A DNA stretch of 64,000 nt from Bryobacterales bacterium. GTDB taxonomy: Bacteria; Acidobacteriota; Terriglobia; Bryobacterales; Bryobacteraceae. The DNA lies in assembly GCA_003167255.1 (NCBI GenBank), contig PMTR01000140.1, forward strand, positions 16,965 to 80,964, read 5' to 3'. A program made the translations under genes and the position numbers. This document shows, one piece after another, positions 15,581 through 24,247 of the stretch (position 1 is the stretch's first letter; each line of letters starts with the position of its first letter). The notes beneath the pieces were generated by a model. That model was not told where the DNA came from. It ran no database searches and saw only the letters and a list, made by a program, of their open reading frames with translations.

Positions 15581-18500
15581 ATGATCCGCGCTCTTGTAGA
15601 CTTTTCGCTTAACAACAGGTTTGTGGTGTTGGCCATCGCCGTCTTGTTGCTCGGTTGGGGGGCTGTCTCGTTTCATAACCTGCCGGTGGAGGCGTATCCC
15701 GATATCGCCGACAATTACGTGACCGTCATTACCCAATGGCCGGGACGTTCCGCCGAAGAAGTGGAACAGCAGGTTACGATTCCGGTCGAAATTCAAATGA
15801 ACGGAATTCCGCATCTTACCTATCTGCGGTCCGAGTCCATTTTCGGCCTGTCCTTCGTGATCATGATTTTCGACGACAGTTCGGTGAACGACTGGAACCG
15901 GCAGAAGGTGCTCGAACGGCTAACGCAGGTCTCTCTGCCTACAGGCCTCCAGCCTCAAATCGGCACGGATTGGAGCACGGTGGGCCAGATCTATTGGTAC
16001 ACGGTAAGAAGCACAAATCCCCAGTACGACCTGATGGAACTGCGCTCCATCGAAGACTGGACGCTCCTCAAGGAGTTCAAGTCGGTTCCCAACGTGGTGG
16101 ATGTTTCCGATTTCGGCGGCACGGTGCGAGAGTACCAGGTGCGCGTGGATCCGAACAAGCTGGTGTCGTATGGATTAAGCATCGGTCAAGTGGAGCAGCA
16201 GCTTTCCAATAACAACATCAATGCCGGCGGCAGCTTCGTCGAGATCGGCATGCAGCAGATGAACGTTCGCACGCTGGGACTCTTTGGCAACGTGCGTGAC
16301 ATCGAAGATACCGTCCTGAAAACCCAGACCGGGACCGCCCTTCGGGTAAAGGACATAGCGGAAGTGACTCAGGGCCCGAAGATCCGCCTGGGCCATATGG
16401 CCCGAGCCAACCACATGGAGGATGGGCGCATCGTCGACGAACCCGACGTGATCCAGGGCATCGTGCTGATGCGCAAGGGTGCGGAAGAGGAACCGACGCT
16501 CGCGGCAATTCACAAGAAGGTGGAGCAGCTCAACAACGGCATCCTGCCCCCGGGAGTGAAGGTCGTACCCATGTTGGACCGCAGCGATCTGCTGCATTTC
16601 ACCTTGCACACGGTGATGCACAACCTGGTCGAAGGCATGATCCTGGTCAGCGTCATCCTTTTCCTGTTTCTTCTGAACGCCCGTGCGGCTCTCATTGTAG
16701 CGCTCACGATTCCGTTCTCTCTGCTCTTCGCATCGATCTTTCTTGATTTGAGCCACATTCCGGCTAATCTTCTCTCCCTGGGCGCGCTGGATTTCGGAAT
16801 GGTGGTGGATGGCGCGGTGGTCATGCTGGAAAACATCATGCGCCACTTGAGCCACCGCGGCGGGCGTAATTCCGCTGGCCCCGCAAAAACCACCGGGGAA
16901 ATCATCCGCCAGGCGTGCCACGAAGTGCAACGGCCGGTTTTTTACGCTATTGCCATCATCATCACGGCGTACATGCCTATCTTCACGCTGCAACGTGTGG
17001 AGGGGCGGTTGTTTCGGCCCATGGCCTGGACAGTAGCCTTTGCCCTTCTCGGCGCGATGACTTTTTCCATTCTCATCGCACCTGTGCTGGCAGCCACATT
17101 CTTCCCCAGGGGAGTTCGGGAGCGGCGGAACCGGGTGATGGATTATCTGACGGAGCGCTATCGGCGGCGGTTACGCTGGGCCGTTCATCATCGTTGGGTG
17201 GTCGCCGGCGTTGCGCTCATTTCCCTGGCGGGGACGATCTATCTGGGCTTTGGCGGCGTGATTGGCGCGGAATTCCTGCCGCACCTGGACGAAGGCGCGA
17301 TCTGGGCGCGTGGCACTTTGGCAAACAGCACAAGTCTTTCGGAGGGGGAAAAATTCACCACCAACGAGCGCTATGTCTTTACGTCTTTCCCGGAAGTGAG
17401 TAAGGTCGTATCGGAAGTCGGCCGGCCCGACGATGGAACCGACACCGGAGGATTCGGCAACACGGAGTATTTCGTCGACTTGAAGCCGAAGGAGGAGTGG
17501 AGGCCGGTCTTTCATCGAAACAAGGAAGAACTGATCGCGGCCATGAATCGTGCGGTGGGGAAGTATCCGGGAGCGATCTGGAACTTCTCACAGCCAATCG
17601 AGGACAACGTCGGAGAGACGCTTACCGGCACGAAGGGCCAACTCGCGCTCAAGGTGTTCGGCAGTGATCTGAAGACTCTGGAGCAGAAGGGCGAAGAAGT
17701 GAGTACGGTCATGGCGGCCGTACCCGGCCTGCGTGACGTCAAGCTATTGCGCGATTTCGGCCAGCCGAATCTCGATTTGACGGTGGACCGCCGCCAAGCT
17801 GCCCGTTTTGGAATCAACGTGGCAGACATACAAGACGCAATCCAGACGGCGGTGGGCGGCAACGCGGTGAGTCAAGTGCTGATCGGCGAGCAGCGGTATG
17901 ACGTGGCGGTGCGCTATCAGGCGCCCTATCGCAATACCGCCAGGGCCATCGAAAGCGTTCGCCTGGTTTCTCCTACGGGAGAGAGGGTGTCTCTAGCACA
18001 GTTGACCAAGGTCGCAGTCAAGGATGGCGCATACGACATTTACCGGGAAGGCAACACCCGCTACGTGGCGGTCACTTTCAGCGTTAGGGGCCGGGACCTG
18101 GGGACCACGGTCGAAGACGCCATCAAGCGAATTAATCAAAGGGTCAAGTTGCCACCGGGCTATCGCGTCGAGTGGTCGGGCGAATACGAGAGTCAAAAGC
18201 GGGCTGAAGCGCGGCTGGCTGTGGTGGTCCCGTTGACCATCCTGGTCATCTTCATCATTCTTTACACCATGTTTCGCTCCTACAAATGGGCGCTGCTGAT
18301 CCTGTTGAACGTCGGGTTGGCGCGCATCGGAGGCCTGCTGGCCCTTTTGGTTACGGGAACCTACCTGAGCGTTTCCTCGGGCGTCGGTATGTTAGCGCTA
18401 TTTGGCGTCTCGGTGCAGACCGGTGTCATCATGGTCGAGTACATTAACCAGCTCAGGGCGAGGGGCCACTCGGTCGTCGATTCCGCCGTCGAAGGCGCGG

Positions 18501-18736
18501 TCCTTAGACTTCGTCCGATCATGATGACCATGCTCGTGGCAACTCTTGGACTGCTGCCGGCGGCGCTCTCGCACGAGATCGGCTCCGATTCGCAGCGGCC
18601 TTTCGCAATTGTTATCGTAGGCGGCCTGATTTCCGATCTGCTGCTGAGCATTGTTCTGTTGCCCACTTTTTATGCCTGGATCGCGCGGGACGGCGATCAA
18701 CTTCCCGCCCCGGAGGGTTCTTTCGAGGGTTTATGA
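15581..18736 (+). CDS. CzcA/CusA-family RND efflux pump
   Basis: The protein has 1051 aa, the normal length for a heavy-metal efflux (HME) RND transporter. The membrane domain has the HME motif D404-F-G-x-x-x-D410-G-A-V with the intramembrane acidic residues needed for proton coupling, preceded by an LNARAALIVALTIPFSLLFA helix. The N-terminus (DFSLNNRFVVLAIAVLLLGWG) and the TM10-11 region (VMLALFGVSVQTG in the form GMLALFGVSVQTGVIMVEYI) are typical. Members export Cu/Ag, Co/Zn/Cd or Ni, or in some lineages organic compounds. The substrate is not certain from sequence. The stop overlaps the TolC start by 4 bp, so pump and duct are translationally coupled. Confidence 0.93.
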   Translation: MIRALVDFSLNNRFVVLAIAVLLLGWGAVSFHNLPVEAYPDIADNYVTVITQWPGRSAEEVEQQVTIPVEIQMNGIPHLTYLRSESIFGLSFVIMIFDDSSVNDWNRQKVLERLTQVSLPTGLQPQIGTDWSTVGQIYWYTVRSTNPQYDLMELRSIEDWTLLKEFKSVPNVVDVSDFGGTVREYQVRVDPNKLVSYGLSIGQVEQQLSNNNINAGGSFVEIGMQQMNVRTLGLFGNVRDIEDTVLKTQTGTALRVKDIAEVTQGPKIRLGHMARANHMEDGRIVDEPDVIQGIVLMRKGAEEEPTLAAIHKKVEQLNNGILPPGVKVVPMLDRSDLLHFTLHTVMHNLVEGMILVSVILFLFLLNARAALIVALTIPFSLLFASIFLDLSHIPANLLSLGALDFGMVVDGAVVMLENIMRHLSHRGGRNSAGPAKTTGEIIRQACHEVQRPVFYAIAIIITAYMPIFTLQRVEGRLFRPMAWTVAFALLGAMTFSILIAPVLAATFFPRGVRERRNRVMDYLTERYRRRLRWAVHHRWVVAGVALISLAGTIYLGFGGVIGAEFLPHLDEGAIWARGTLANSTSLSEGEKFTTNERYVFTSFPEVSKVVSEVGRPDDGTDTGGFGNTEYFVDLKPKEEWRPVFHRNKEELIAAMNRAVGKYPGAIWNFSQPIEDNVGETLTGTKGQLALKVFGSDLKTLEQKGEEVSTVMAAVPGLRDVKLLRDFGQPNLDLTVDRRQAARFGINVADIQDAIQTAVGGNAVSQVLIGEQRYDVAVRYQAPYRNTARAIESVRLVSPTGERVSLAQLTKVAVKDGAYDIYREGNTRYVAVTFSVRGRDLGTTVEDAIKRINQRVKLPPGYRVEWSGEYESQKRAEARLAVVVPLTILVIFIILYTMFRSYKWALLILLNVGLARIGGLLALLVTGTYLSVSSGVGMLALFGVSVQTGVIMVEYINQLRARGHSVVDSAVEGAVLRLRPIMMTMLVATLGLLPAALSHEIGSDSQRPFAIVIVGGLISDLLLSIVLLPTFYAWIARDGDQLPAPEGSFEGL

Positions 18737-20013
18737 GAAACACCCGGATTATTTTGATGGCCGCCAGCGTGTGCGGCAGCCTGGTGTTGGTGGATTCGGC
18801 GTGCGCGCAGCAGGGACCTGTCACGGTCACGCTCGATCAAGCCATCCAAATGGCGCTCCAGCACAACCACACCTTGCAAGCCGCCCGGACCGCCATCCAA
18901 CAGGACCAGGCCGCGGAAATTACCGCCAATCTGCGCCCGAATCCGACATTCTTCACCGACTGGGAATACCTGCCGGTTTTCACGCGCCAGCAAGGCACGT
19001 CCACGGCCGACTACCTCCAGAACTCGACCGAGGGCGACATGGGGTTGAGTTACCTGATTGAACGCGGCAACAAGCGGGCGCGCCGCTTAGAAGCCGCGAA
19101 GAGCGCAACCGCCGTGACGCGCTCGCAGGTGGCCGATAACGAGCGCGGTACTACGTTTCAGGTTGGCTCTCTATTCATCAATGCCCAGCTTGCGGAGTCG
19201 ACCCTCGATCTCGCGCAACGGGACCTGAAAAGCTTTCAGGAAACGGTCGACATCGGCGAAATTCGATTCAAGGATGGCGGCATGAGCGAGAACGACTACC
19301 TGAAGATCAAGCTCCAGTTGCTGCAATTTCAAACCGACGTCCAACAAGCGTTGCTCAACAGGACCCAGGCGCTGTCTGACCTCCGTCAACAATTGGGTTA
19401 CGAGTCGGTGCCCGCCGGGTACGACGTCGTGGGCGAATTCGAATACAAGCCGCTCGTGGTCACGCTCGACGAATTGCAGGTGAAGGCCGTTCAGAATCGT
19501 CCGGATCTGCGCGCGGCGGTGCTGGGGGTTACCGCCGCCAATAATCAATATGCGCTCGCTAAGGCCAATGGGAAGCGGGATCCCACCATCTCGGCCAATT
19601 ACTCGCACGTCAACGGTATCAGTACCGCCACCTGGGCGTTCAGTATTCCGCTGGCGATTTTCGACCGGAACCAGGGCAACATCGCGCAGACACGCATTGC
19701 CATCCGGCAAGCGGAGGAGCAGCAGAAAGCAGCCAACGGGCAAGTACTGACGGACGTGAAAGACGCGTACGAGGGCCTGCAGGAAAGCGCGCAAGTAGCC
19801 CAGCTCCTGAAATCCACCTATCTCGATGTGGCCCAAAGGAGCCGCGACATCAGCGAATACGCCTACCGGCGTGGCGCCCTGGCGCTCCTCGATTTCCTGG
19901 ACGCCGAGCGGACGTATCGCGCGACGCAACTCGCCTACCGCCAGGCGGTGGCGGCTTACTTAACTACATTGGAGCAACTTCGCCAGGCGGTGGGAACGAG
20001 GGACCTGCTTTGA
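18733..20013 (+). CDS. TolC-family outer-membrane efflux protein
   Basis: The protein has 426 aa with an N-terminal signal peptide (ending near SACAQ). The sequence shows the two-repeat organisation of outer-membrane efflux proteins: TVTLDQAIQMALQHNHTLQAAR at the start of the first repeat and LRAAVLGVTAANNQYALAKANG at the second, each followed by long helices and short barrel strands. It should trimerise to form the outer-membrane exit duct of the RND complex. The ATG overlaps the pump stop (ATGA), completing an adaptor-pump-duct operon. Following genes start within about 50 bp, so transcription may continue into the aldolase gene. Confidence 0.9.
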   Translation: MRNTRIILMAASVCGSLVLVDSACAQQGPVTVTLDQAIQMALQHNHTLQAARTAIQQDQAAEITANLRPNPTFFTDWEYLPVFTRQQGTSTADYLQNSTEGDMGLSYLIERGNKRARRLEAAKSATAVTRSQVADNERGTTFQVGSLFINAQLAESTLDLAQRDLKSFQETVDIGEIRFKDGGMSENDYLKIKLQLLQFQTDVQQALLNRTQALSDLRQQLGYESVPAGYDVVGEFEYKPLVVTLDELQVKAVQNRPDLRAAVLGVTAANNQYALAKANGKRDPTISANYSHVNGISTATWAFSIPLAIFDRNQGNIAQTRIAIRQAEEQQKAANGQVLTDVKDAYEGLQESAQVAQLLKSTYLDVAQRSRDISEYAYRRGALALLDFLDAERTYRATQLAYRQAVAAYLTTLEQLRQAVGTRDLL

Positions 20014-20061
20014 TCCCGGTCCTGGCGCCCGTTTGCCACACCGTTGTCCCAGGATGATCTT

Positions 20062-20727
20062 ATGACAAGAGAAGAGATTCGCGCGCGCATTATAGAGATC
20101 GGAATCATCCCGGCGATACGCGTGTCTACCGCCGAGGACGCCCTGTTTGCCGCGGAAGCGGTCTGCGAGGGCGGCATCCCCATTGTCGAAGTGACCATGA
20201 GCGTCCCGGGGGCCATCGACGTCATTCGGGAACTGACGCGTCAGAATACCGGGATTGTAGTGGGCGCCGGCACGTTATTTCACGTGGAAACGGCACGCCG
20301 CTGCCTGGATGCCGGCGCGGCCTTCCTGACCACGCCGGGACTCGATCTTGAGATCGTCAATTTTGCGCTGGGGCGCGGGGTGGTGGTCTTTCCGGGTGCC
20401 TTGACGCCCACCGAGGTTGCGGCCGCCTGGAAGGCTGGTTCCGACTTCGTGAAGGTCTTCCCGTGCTTTGCGAACGGCGGCCCCGCCTACATCCAGGCTC
20501 TCAAGGGGCCCTTCTCGGAAGTCCCCCTGATTGCTACCGGTGGTGTGAATCAAATGAACGCCATGGATTTCATTCGGGCGGGGGCCGTGGCGCTGGGCAT
20601 CGGGCGGGACTTGATTCACCAGGATGCGATCAAGCGCCGCGAGCGGGGCTGGATCACCGAACTGGCGCGGAGGTACACGAAGATAGTGGCCGACGCGCGC
20701 AGAATACAAAAGGAGGCGGGCGTATGA
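20062..20727 (+). CDS. eda: KDPG/KHG aldolase
   Basis: This enzyme cleaves 2-keto-3-deoxy-6-phosphogluconate into pyruvate and glyceraldehyde-3-phosphate (Entner-Doudoroff) or acts on related 2-keto-4-hydroxy acids. From ATG 20062 it has 221 aa, normal for class I trimeric aldolases. Visible residues are the general-base Glu in PIVEVTM and the Schiff-base Lys131 in DFVKVFPC, with the phosphate-site block LIATGGVNQMNAMDFIRAGAVALGIG. AGGA at 20051-20054 supports this start over a TTG at 20044. No edd or kdgK gene is nearby, so sugar-acid use in this operon is unproven. Its 3' end overlaps the DUF4097 gene by 4 bp. Confidence 0.88.
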   Translation: MTREEIRARIIEIGIIPAIRVSTAEDALFAAEAVCEGGIPIVEVTMSVPGAIDVIRELTRQNTGIVVGAGTLFHVETARRCLDAGAAFLTTPGLDLEIVNFALGRGVVVFPGALTPTEVAAAWKAGSDFVKVFPCFANGGPAYIQALKGPFSEVPLIATGGVNQMNAMDFIRAGAVALGIGRDLIHQDAIKRRERGWITELARRYTKIVADARRIQKEAGV

Positions 20728-21500
20728 CACGCACACTGGCCGCGGTCTTATTCGGGTTAGGCGTGATGGCTGCGTCGCTCCCACTGTTAGCGGCGGATGG
20801 ACTCCAGGAGAAAGCGCCCAACCAGTCATTTGCGGTAACCAGCACGGAGCGGGTGAACTTCCCGCCAGGCGGCACTATTCGTCTGGAGAATTCGTATGGC
20901 TATTTGACGGTGGAAGGTTGGGACGAACCGGAAGTGGAAATCACCGTCACCAAGTCGACGGATCGTTTCTACGAACCCGGGCGGAAGGAGCAGGCCGGGA
21001 AAGCTCTCGAACAGATCCGTGTGGTCACCGAACGGCGCTCCGATAAGGAACTGGCGATTTCGACGACGCTCCCCGACCGCCATGGCTTCCCCAGTTCCAT
21101 TCTTCCTTCGGGCCGCATCATCGTCACCATGCCGAAGAAGAACAGACTCGGCGTCACGATTGATTACACGGTCCATGTGCCGCGCGACTCTCACCTGGTG
21201 GTTCATCACGACAACGGCTATGTATGGGTAAGCGACGTGACCGGCGACATCGAAGTGAATAGCCACACTGGCGACATGATCGTGATGCTGCCGGATCCGG
21301 GTCCATTCTCGATCGACGCAAGAACCCGAATGGGCAGCGTCTCTTCCGATTTCGCGGGCAACGGGCACAAGCAATTCCTGGTTGGTACTCAATTCGTACA
21401 CGCGAGTCAGGCTCCGTCACGGCGGATCCATTTGCGCATGGGTCGCGGAAGCATCACGATCAAGAACGGCCCGCCATCCGGTTCTTTCCGGAAAAACTGA
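20724..21500 (+). CDS. Exported DUF4097-type beta-helix protein
   Basis: From ATG 20724 the protein has 258 aa, with AGGAGG eight bases upstream and an ATGA overlap with eda; the frame stays open further upstream, but that is the aldolase shadow. A signal peptide (ending near LPLLAADG) is followed by strands of a DUF4097-type repeat: IRLENSYGYLTVEGWDEPEVEI, then LVVHHDNGYVWVSDVTGDIEVNSHTGDM and VSSDFAGNGHKQF. Such proteins form exported beta-solenoid layers of unknown role. Linkage to eda is by position only. The gene ends 43 bp before a convergent PP2C gene. Confidence 0.75.
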   Translation: MTRTLAAVLFGLGVMAASLPLLAADGLQEKAPNQSFAVTSTERVNFPPGGTIRLENSYGYLTVEGWDEPEVEITVTKSTDRFYEPGRKEQAGKALEQIRVVTERRSDKELAISTTLPDRHGFPSSILPSGRIIVTMPKKNRLGVTIDYTVHVPRDSHLVVHHDNGYVWVSDVTGDIEVNSHTGDMIVMLPDPGPFSIDARTRMGSVSSDFAGNGHKQFLVGTQFVHASQAPSRRIHLRMGRGSITIKNGPPSGSFRKN

Positions 21501-21543
21501 GGGGCCGTTTGAGGTCACAGTGGCGCGTTTTGCGGCTTACGCA

Positions 21544-22341
21544 CTATGCCAGCTTGTATGGCCGCCCGCGGTACATTCCGACGCGCTCGACGCTCTTGAT
21601 TCGGATCAATTGGACGCTTACGTTATCGCTGCCGTCGCGTTCGTTCGCGGCGTCAATCAGTTCGCGGGCCGCGGCGTTCAGGTCGGTGTTGCGAGTCACG
21701 ATGTCCGCCATATCGGCGGCGGGGATTGCGCCATGAAGCCCGTCGGAGCACAAGAGGAGCACATCGCCGCTTAAGATGAGGTGGTCGCTGGTGTCGACGC
21801 CGACGAACATGGCGTTGCCGAGCGAGCGGGTGAGGATGTGCCGCGTCTCGGCTTCGGCCGCCTCGCGGGCGGAGATCAAACCCAAGCGCGCCTGCTCGCC
21901 GACCACGGTATGGTCGCGCGTGAGCGCGGTGGCTTGGCCGTGTCTAATGGAGTAGCAGCGCGAATCGCCCACGTGCGAAACCACCACGCGGTCGAACCGC
22001 AGAGCGCATGCCACCAGGGTAGTGGCCATGGCCGCGCCGCGGGTTGTACTGGCCAGCCCGGTTTCAAAGACCTTCTCATTGGCGGCCTGAACCAGGCGCG
22101 GCAGTAACGACCTGAGTTGCTCGCCGCGGGCGGCCCGCCGGAAACCGGCGAGCAGCGCTTCCACCGCCGTGCGGGAAGCCACCTCGCCCTTCTCCTGGCC
22201 ACCCACGCCATCGGCCAGCGCAAACAGCCAGCCATGGGCGCGCTCCTCCGGAACTTCGGGGAGCACGCAACCAAGGTAGTCTTCGTTGCGGCCGCGCACC
22301 CGCCCGCAGTCGGAAGCTTGAGCAAATTCCAGATCAAGCAT
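21544..22341 (-). CDS. PP2C-family Ser/Thr protein phosphatase
   Basis: The protein has 265 aa, the size of stand-alone bacterial Stp/PppA phosphatases. Metal-binding and catalytic motifs are complete: RGRNEDYLG near the N-terminus, LFALADGVGG, VVSHVGDSRCYSI, LTRDHTVV, LLLCSDGLHG and the C-terminal ERDGSDNVSVQLI. It removes phosphate from Ser/Thr (and sometimes Tyr) residues in the cytosol and usually opposes a Hanks-type kinase. One such kinase lies 7 kb away at 29124, but the two are not in one operon. The gene lies 9 bp after the APC permease on the same strand, so the two may be co-transcribed. Confidence 0.93.
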   Translation of the reverse strand: MLDLEFAQASDCGRVRGRNEDYLGCVLPEVPEERAHGWLFALADGVGGQEKGEVASRTAVEALLAGFRRAARGEQLRSLLPRLVQAANEKVFETGLASTTRGAAMATTLVACALRFDRVVVSHVGDSRCYSIRHGQATALTRDHTVVGEQARLGLISAREAAEAETRHILTRSLGNAMFVGVDTSDHLILSGDVLLLCSDGLHGAIPAADMADIVTRNTDLNAAARELIDAANERDGSDNVSVQLIRIKSVERVGMYRGRPYKLA

Positions 22342-22350
22342 GGTTACATC

Positions 22351-24162
22351 TTACGATGCGGCACTCACACTCGAACGGCCGGCCACCAGAGTGGTGCGTC
22401 CACTGGCTTTGTTGGAACGGATGAAGTAGATCCCGCCGTAAATCGCCCATACCGCGGCGAACCCGAGAGCCAGCAGCGGTTCCATTTTGGTGCCATACCC
22501 CATGAACGGTCCAATCACATAGAAGGACATGCACGCCAGGTTGGCCACCAGCCCGAATAGGGGAATCAAAAGGTGGCGCAATGGACTGTACTTCGGATGG
22601 TTATGGAACGCGACCATGCATGTCACGCAGCTCAGCGCGTACAAAACGAACGTGCCGAAATTGGAAGCCAGGGTGACCGTAAGAAGCGAGTTGGGCAGAG
22701 CTGCCATAGCGTTGTGGGAGAGGTATCCGAAACTCGACCAGAAGCCCTGCGGGAGAGCTTTGACCGTGGCGTCGGTCAGTGCGCCGCTGTCGCCGAAAAG
22801 ATTGCTGACGGTAAGGCATCCGACCACGGCCGAAATCGCCGCCAGCGTCCAGATGGCCCTATGGGGTGTGAGGTTGCGCGCGTGCAGCGCTCCCATGGAA
22901 TCCGGCAGCTCCGCGTCCTTGCCCATGGCATAGGTCACGCGGGCGCCCGTGTTCATGCAAGAGAGCGTGGTACCGATGATCGCCAGGAATACGGTGAAAG
23001 CCTCGAACTCCATGAAGATCCGCCCATTGCCCGGGCCGAGTATGGCGTTGCCCACCACCACCATCATGTCGCCGATGGGCGCTGCCGATCCGGTGGCGCT
23101 TTGCATGGTGTAGCCACTATTGAGAAAGTAGTTGGCCGCGAAGTACTCGAAGAGATAACAGAACGCGCCCTGCACCAGCAGCGAAGTAATCACCGCAATG
23201 GGGATGTGGCGCTTGGCATTTTTGGCCTCCGCGCCCATGGCCGTCACCGATTCGAATCCGACCAGGATCAGGATGGCGATGGTGGCCTGCACGAACATCC
23301 AGCCGAAGTTGTGCATGCCAACCACCGAGCCCGCGGTGGGGTGTGAGAGGAAGTTGCCCTTTTCGTCCTTCTCGGGATAGGCGATCTGGAACGGCACGGG
23401 CTTGCCGGCGGTGTCGAGCAGGGGCTTGGGGACGCCGTTGCTGTCGCGGAGGATCACATCCGCGGGTTTTCCGTCGACGGTCTGTTTCTCGGTCGAAAAC
23501 TGATACGTGTATGCGTCGCCCGAATTGGAATCGAACTGATACGCCTCGCTGCCCGGAGCGTGATTCATGCGGTAACCGAGAGCCATCACGGAGAAGACCA
23601 CAAGGGCGCTGATCTGGATGACGTTGATGGCCACGTTGACCGACGTCGAGCCGTTGACGCCGCGATGGGCGATGTAGGCGATACCGAACGAGAACAGGAC
23701 GGCGATGGCCATCATGAACATGGGTCCGGGGTTGGAGGCGCTCATGAACGAAGGCCAGATGGTTCCGGCAAGGTAGCCCACAAGGATTCCCATGACGCCA
23801 ACCATCACGCCCGGATAGAGCCAATAGTACAGGTGCGAGCCCCAGCCGACAATGAACTTGGCAAGGCGCGCATACGGCCAGGCCGCCTCGTGGTTGAGAA
23901 ACGACTGCTCGGCAAAGTAATACGAGCTGCCCGTCCCGGGATAGAGCTTGGCCATCTCGGCATAACAGACCGCCGTAGCCAGGCAGAGCAGCAGCGCCAG
24001 CATGATGCCCGCCCACATTGACGGCGCAGTCGCGCCGGCGGTGCCTTGGGCGACGAAGGTCAGCCACAGGAAGGCGCCGGGCGCGATGAGCGCCATGGCG
24101 TTCATCGTCAGGCCGGTCAGGCCTAAAGTCGGTTTCATTGTTACTTCGGCGTTGTCTGCCAT
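22351..24162 (-). CDS. APC-superfamily amino-acid permease with an extracytoplasmic insert
   Basis: The protein has 603 aa, longer than the usual 450-500, and about twelve membrane helices. The N-terminus (LGLTGLTMNAMALIAPGAFLW) carries the typical APC unwound TM1 motif, followed by ATAVCYAEMAKLYPGTGSSYYFAEQ and ILVGFESVTAMGAEAKNAKRHIP. Residues of about 201-280 form a hydrophilic loop of 80 aa (with YQFDSNSGDAYTYQF and PEKDEKGNFLSHPT) that is absent from standard members. It likely imports or exchanges amino acids or amines. AGGAGA lies before the ATG at 24162. It is flanked by a PP2C gene and an outer-membrane barrel on the same strand. Confidence 0.88.
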   Translation of the reverse strand: MADNAEVTMKPTLGLTGLTMNAMALIAPGAFLWLTFVAQGTAGATAPSMWAGIMLALLLCLATAVCYAEMAKLYPGTGSSYYFAEQSFLNHEAAWPYARLAKFIVGWGSHLYYWLYPGVMVGVMGILVGYLAGTIWPSFMSASNPGPMFMMAIAVLFSFGIAYIAHRGVNGSTSVNVAINVIQISALVVFSVMALGYRMNHAPGSEAYQFDSNSGDAYTYQFSTEKQTVDGKPADVILRDSNGVPKPLLDTAGKPVPFQIAYPEKDEKGNFLSHPTAGSVVGMHNFGWMFVQATIAILILVGFESVTAMGAEAKNAKRHIPIAVITSLLVQGAFCYLFEYFAANYFLNSGYTMQSATGSAAPIGDMMVVVGNAILGPGNGRIFMEFEAFTVFLAIIGTTLSCMNTGARVTYAMGKDAELPDSMGALHARNLTPHRAIWTLAAISAVVGCLTVSNLFGDSGALTDATVKALPQGFWSSFGYLSHNAMAALPNSLLTVTLASNFGTFVLYALSCVTCMVAFHNHPKYSPLRHLLIPLFGLVANLACMSFYVIGPFMGYGTKMEPLLALGFAAVWAIYGGIYFIRSNKASGRTTLVAGRSSVSAAS

Positions 24163-24247
24163 CGATTGTCTCCTAAGAATCTCCCCAAGTATCCCCGAGC
24201 CGGAATCTCTCAGTGAGAGTTCGCGACTCCCAACCTATCGCTCAACG

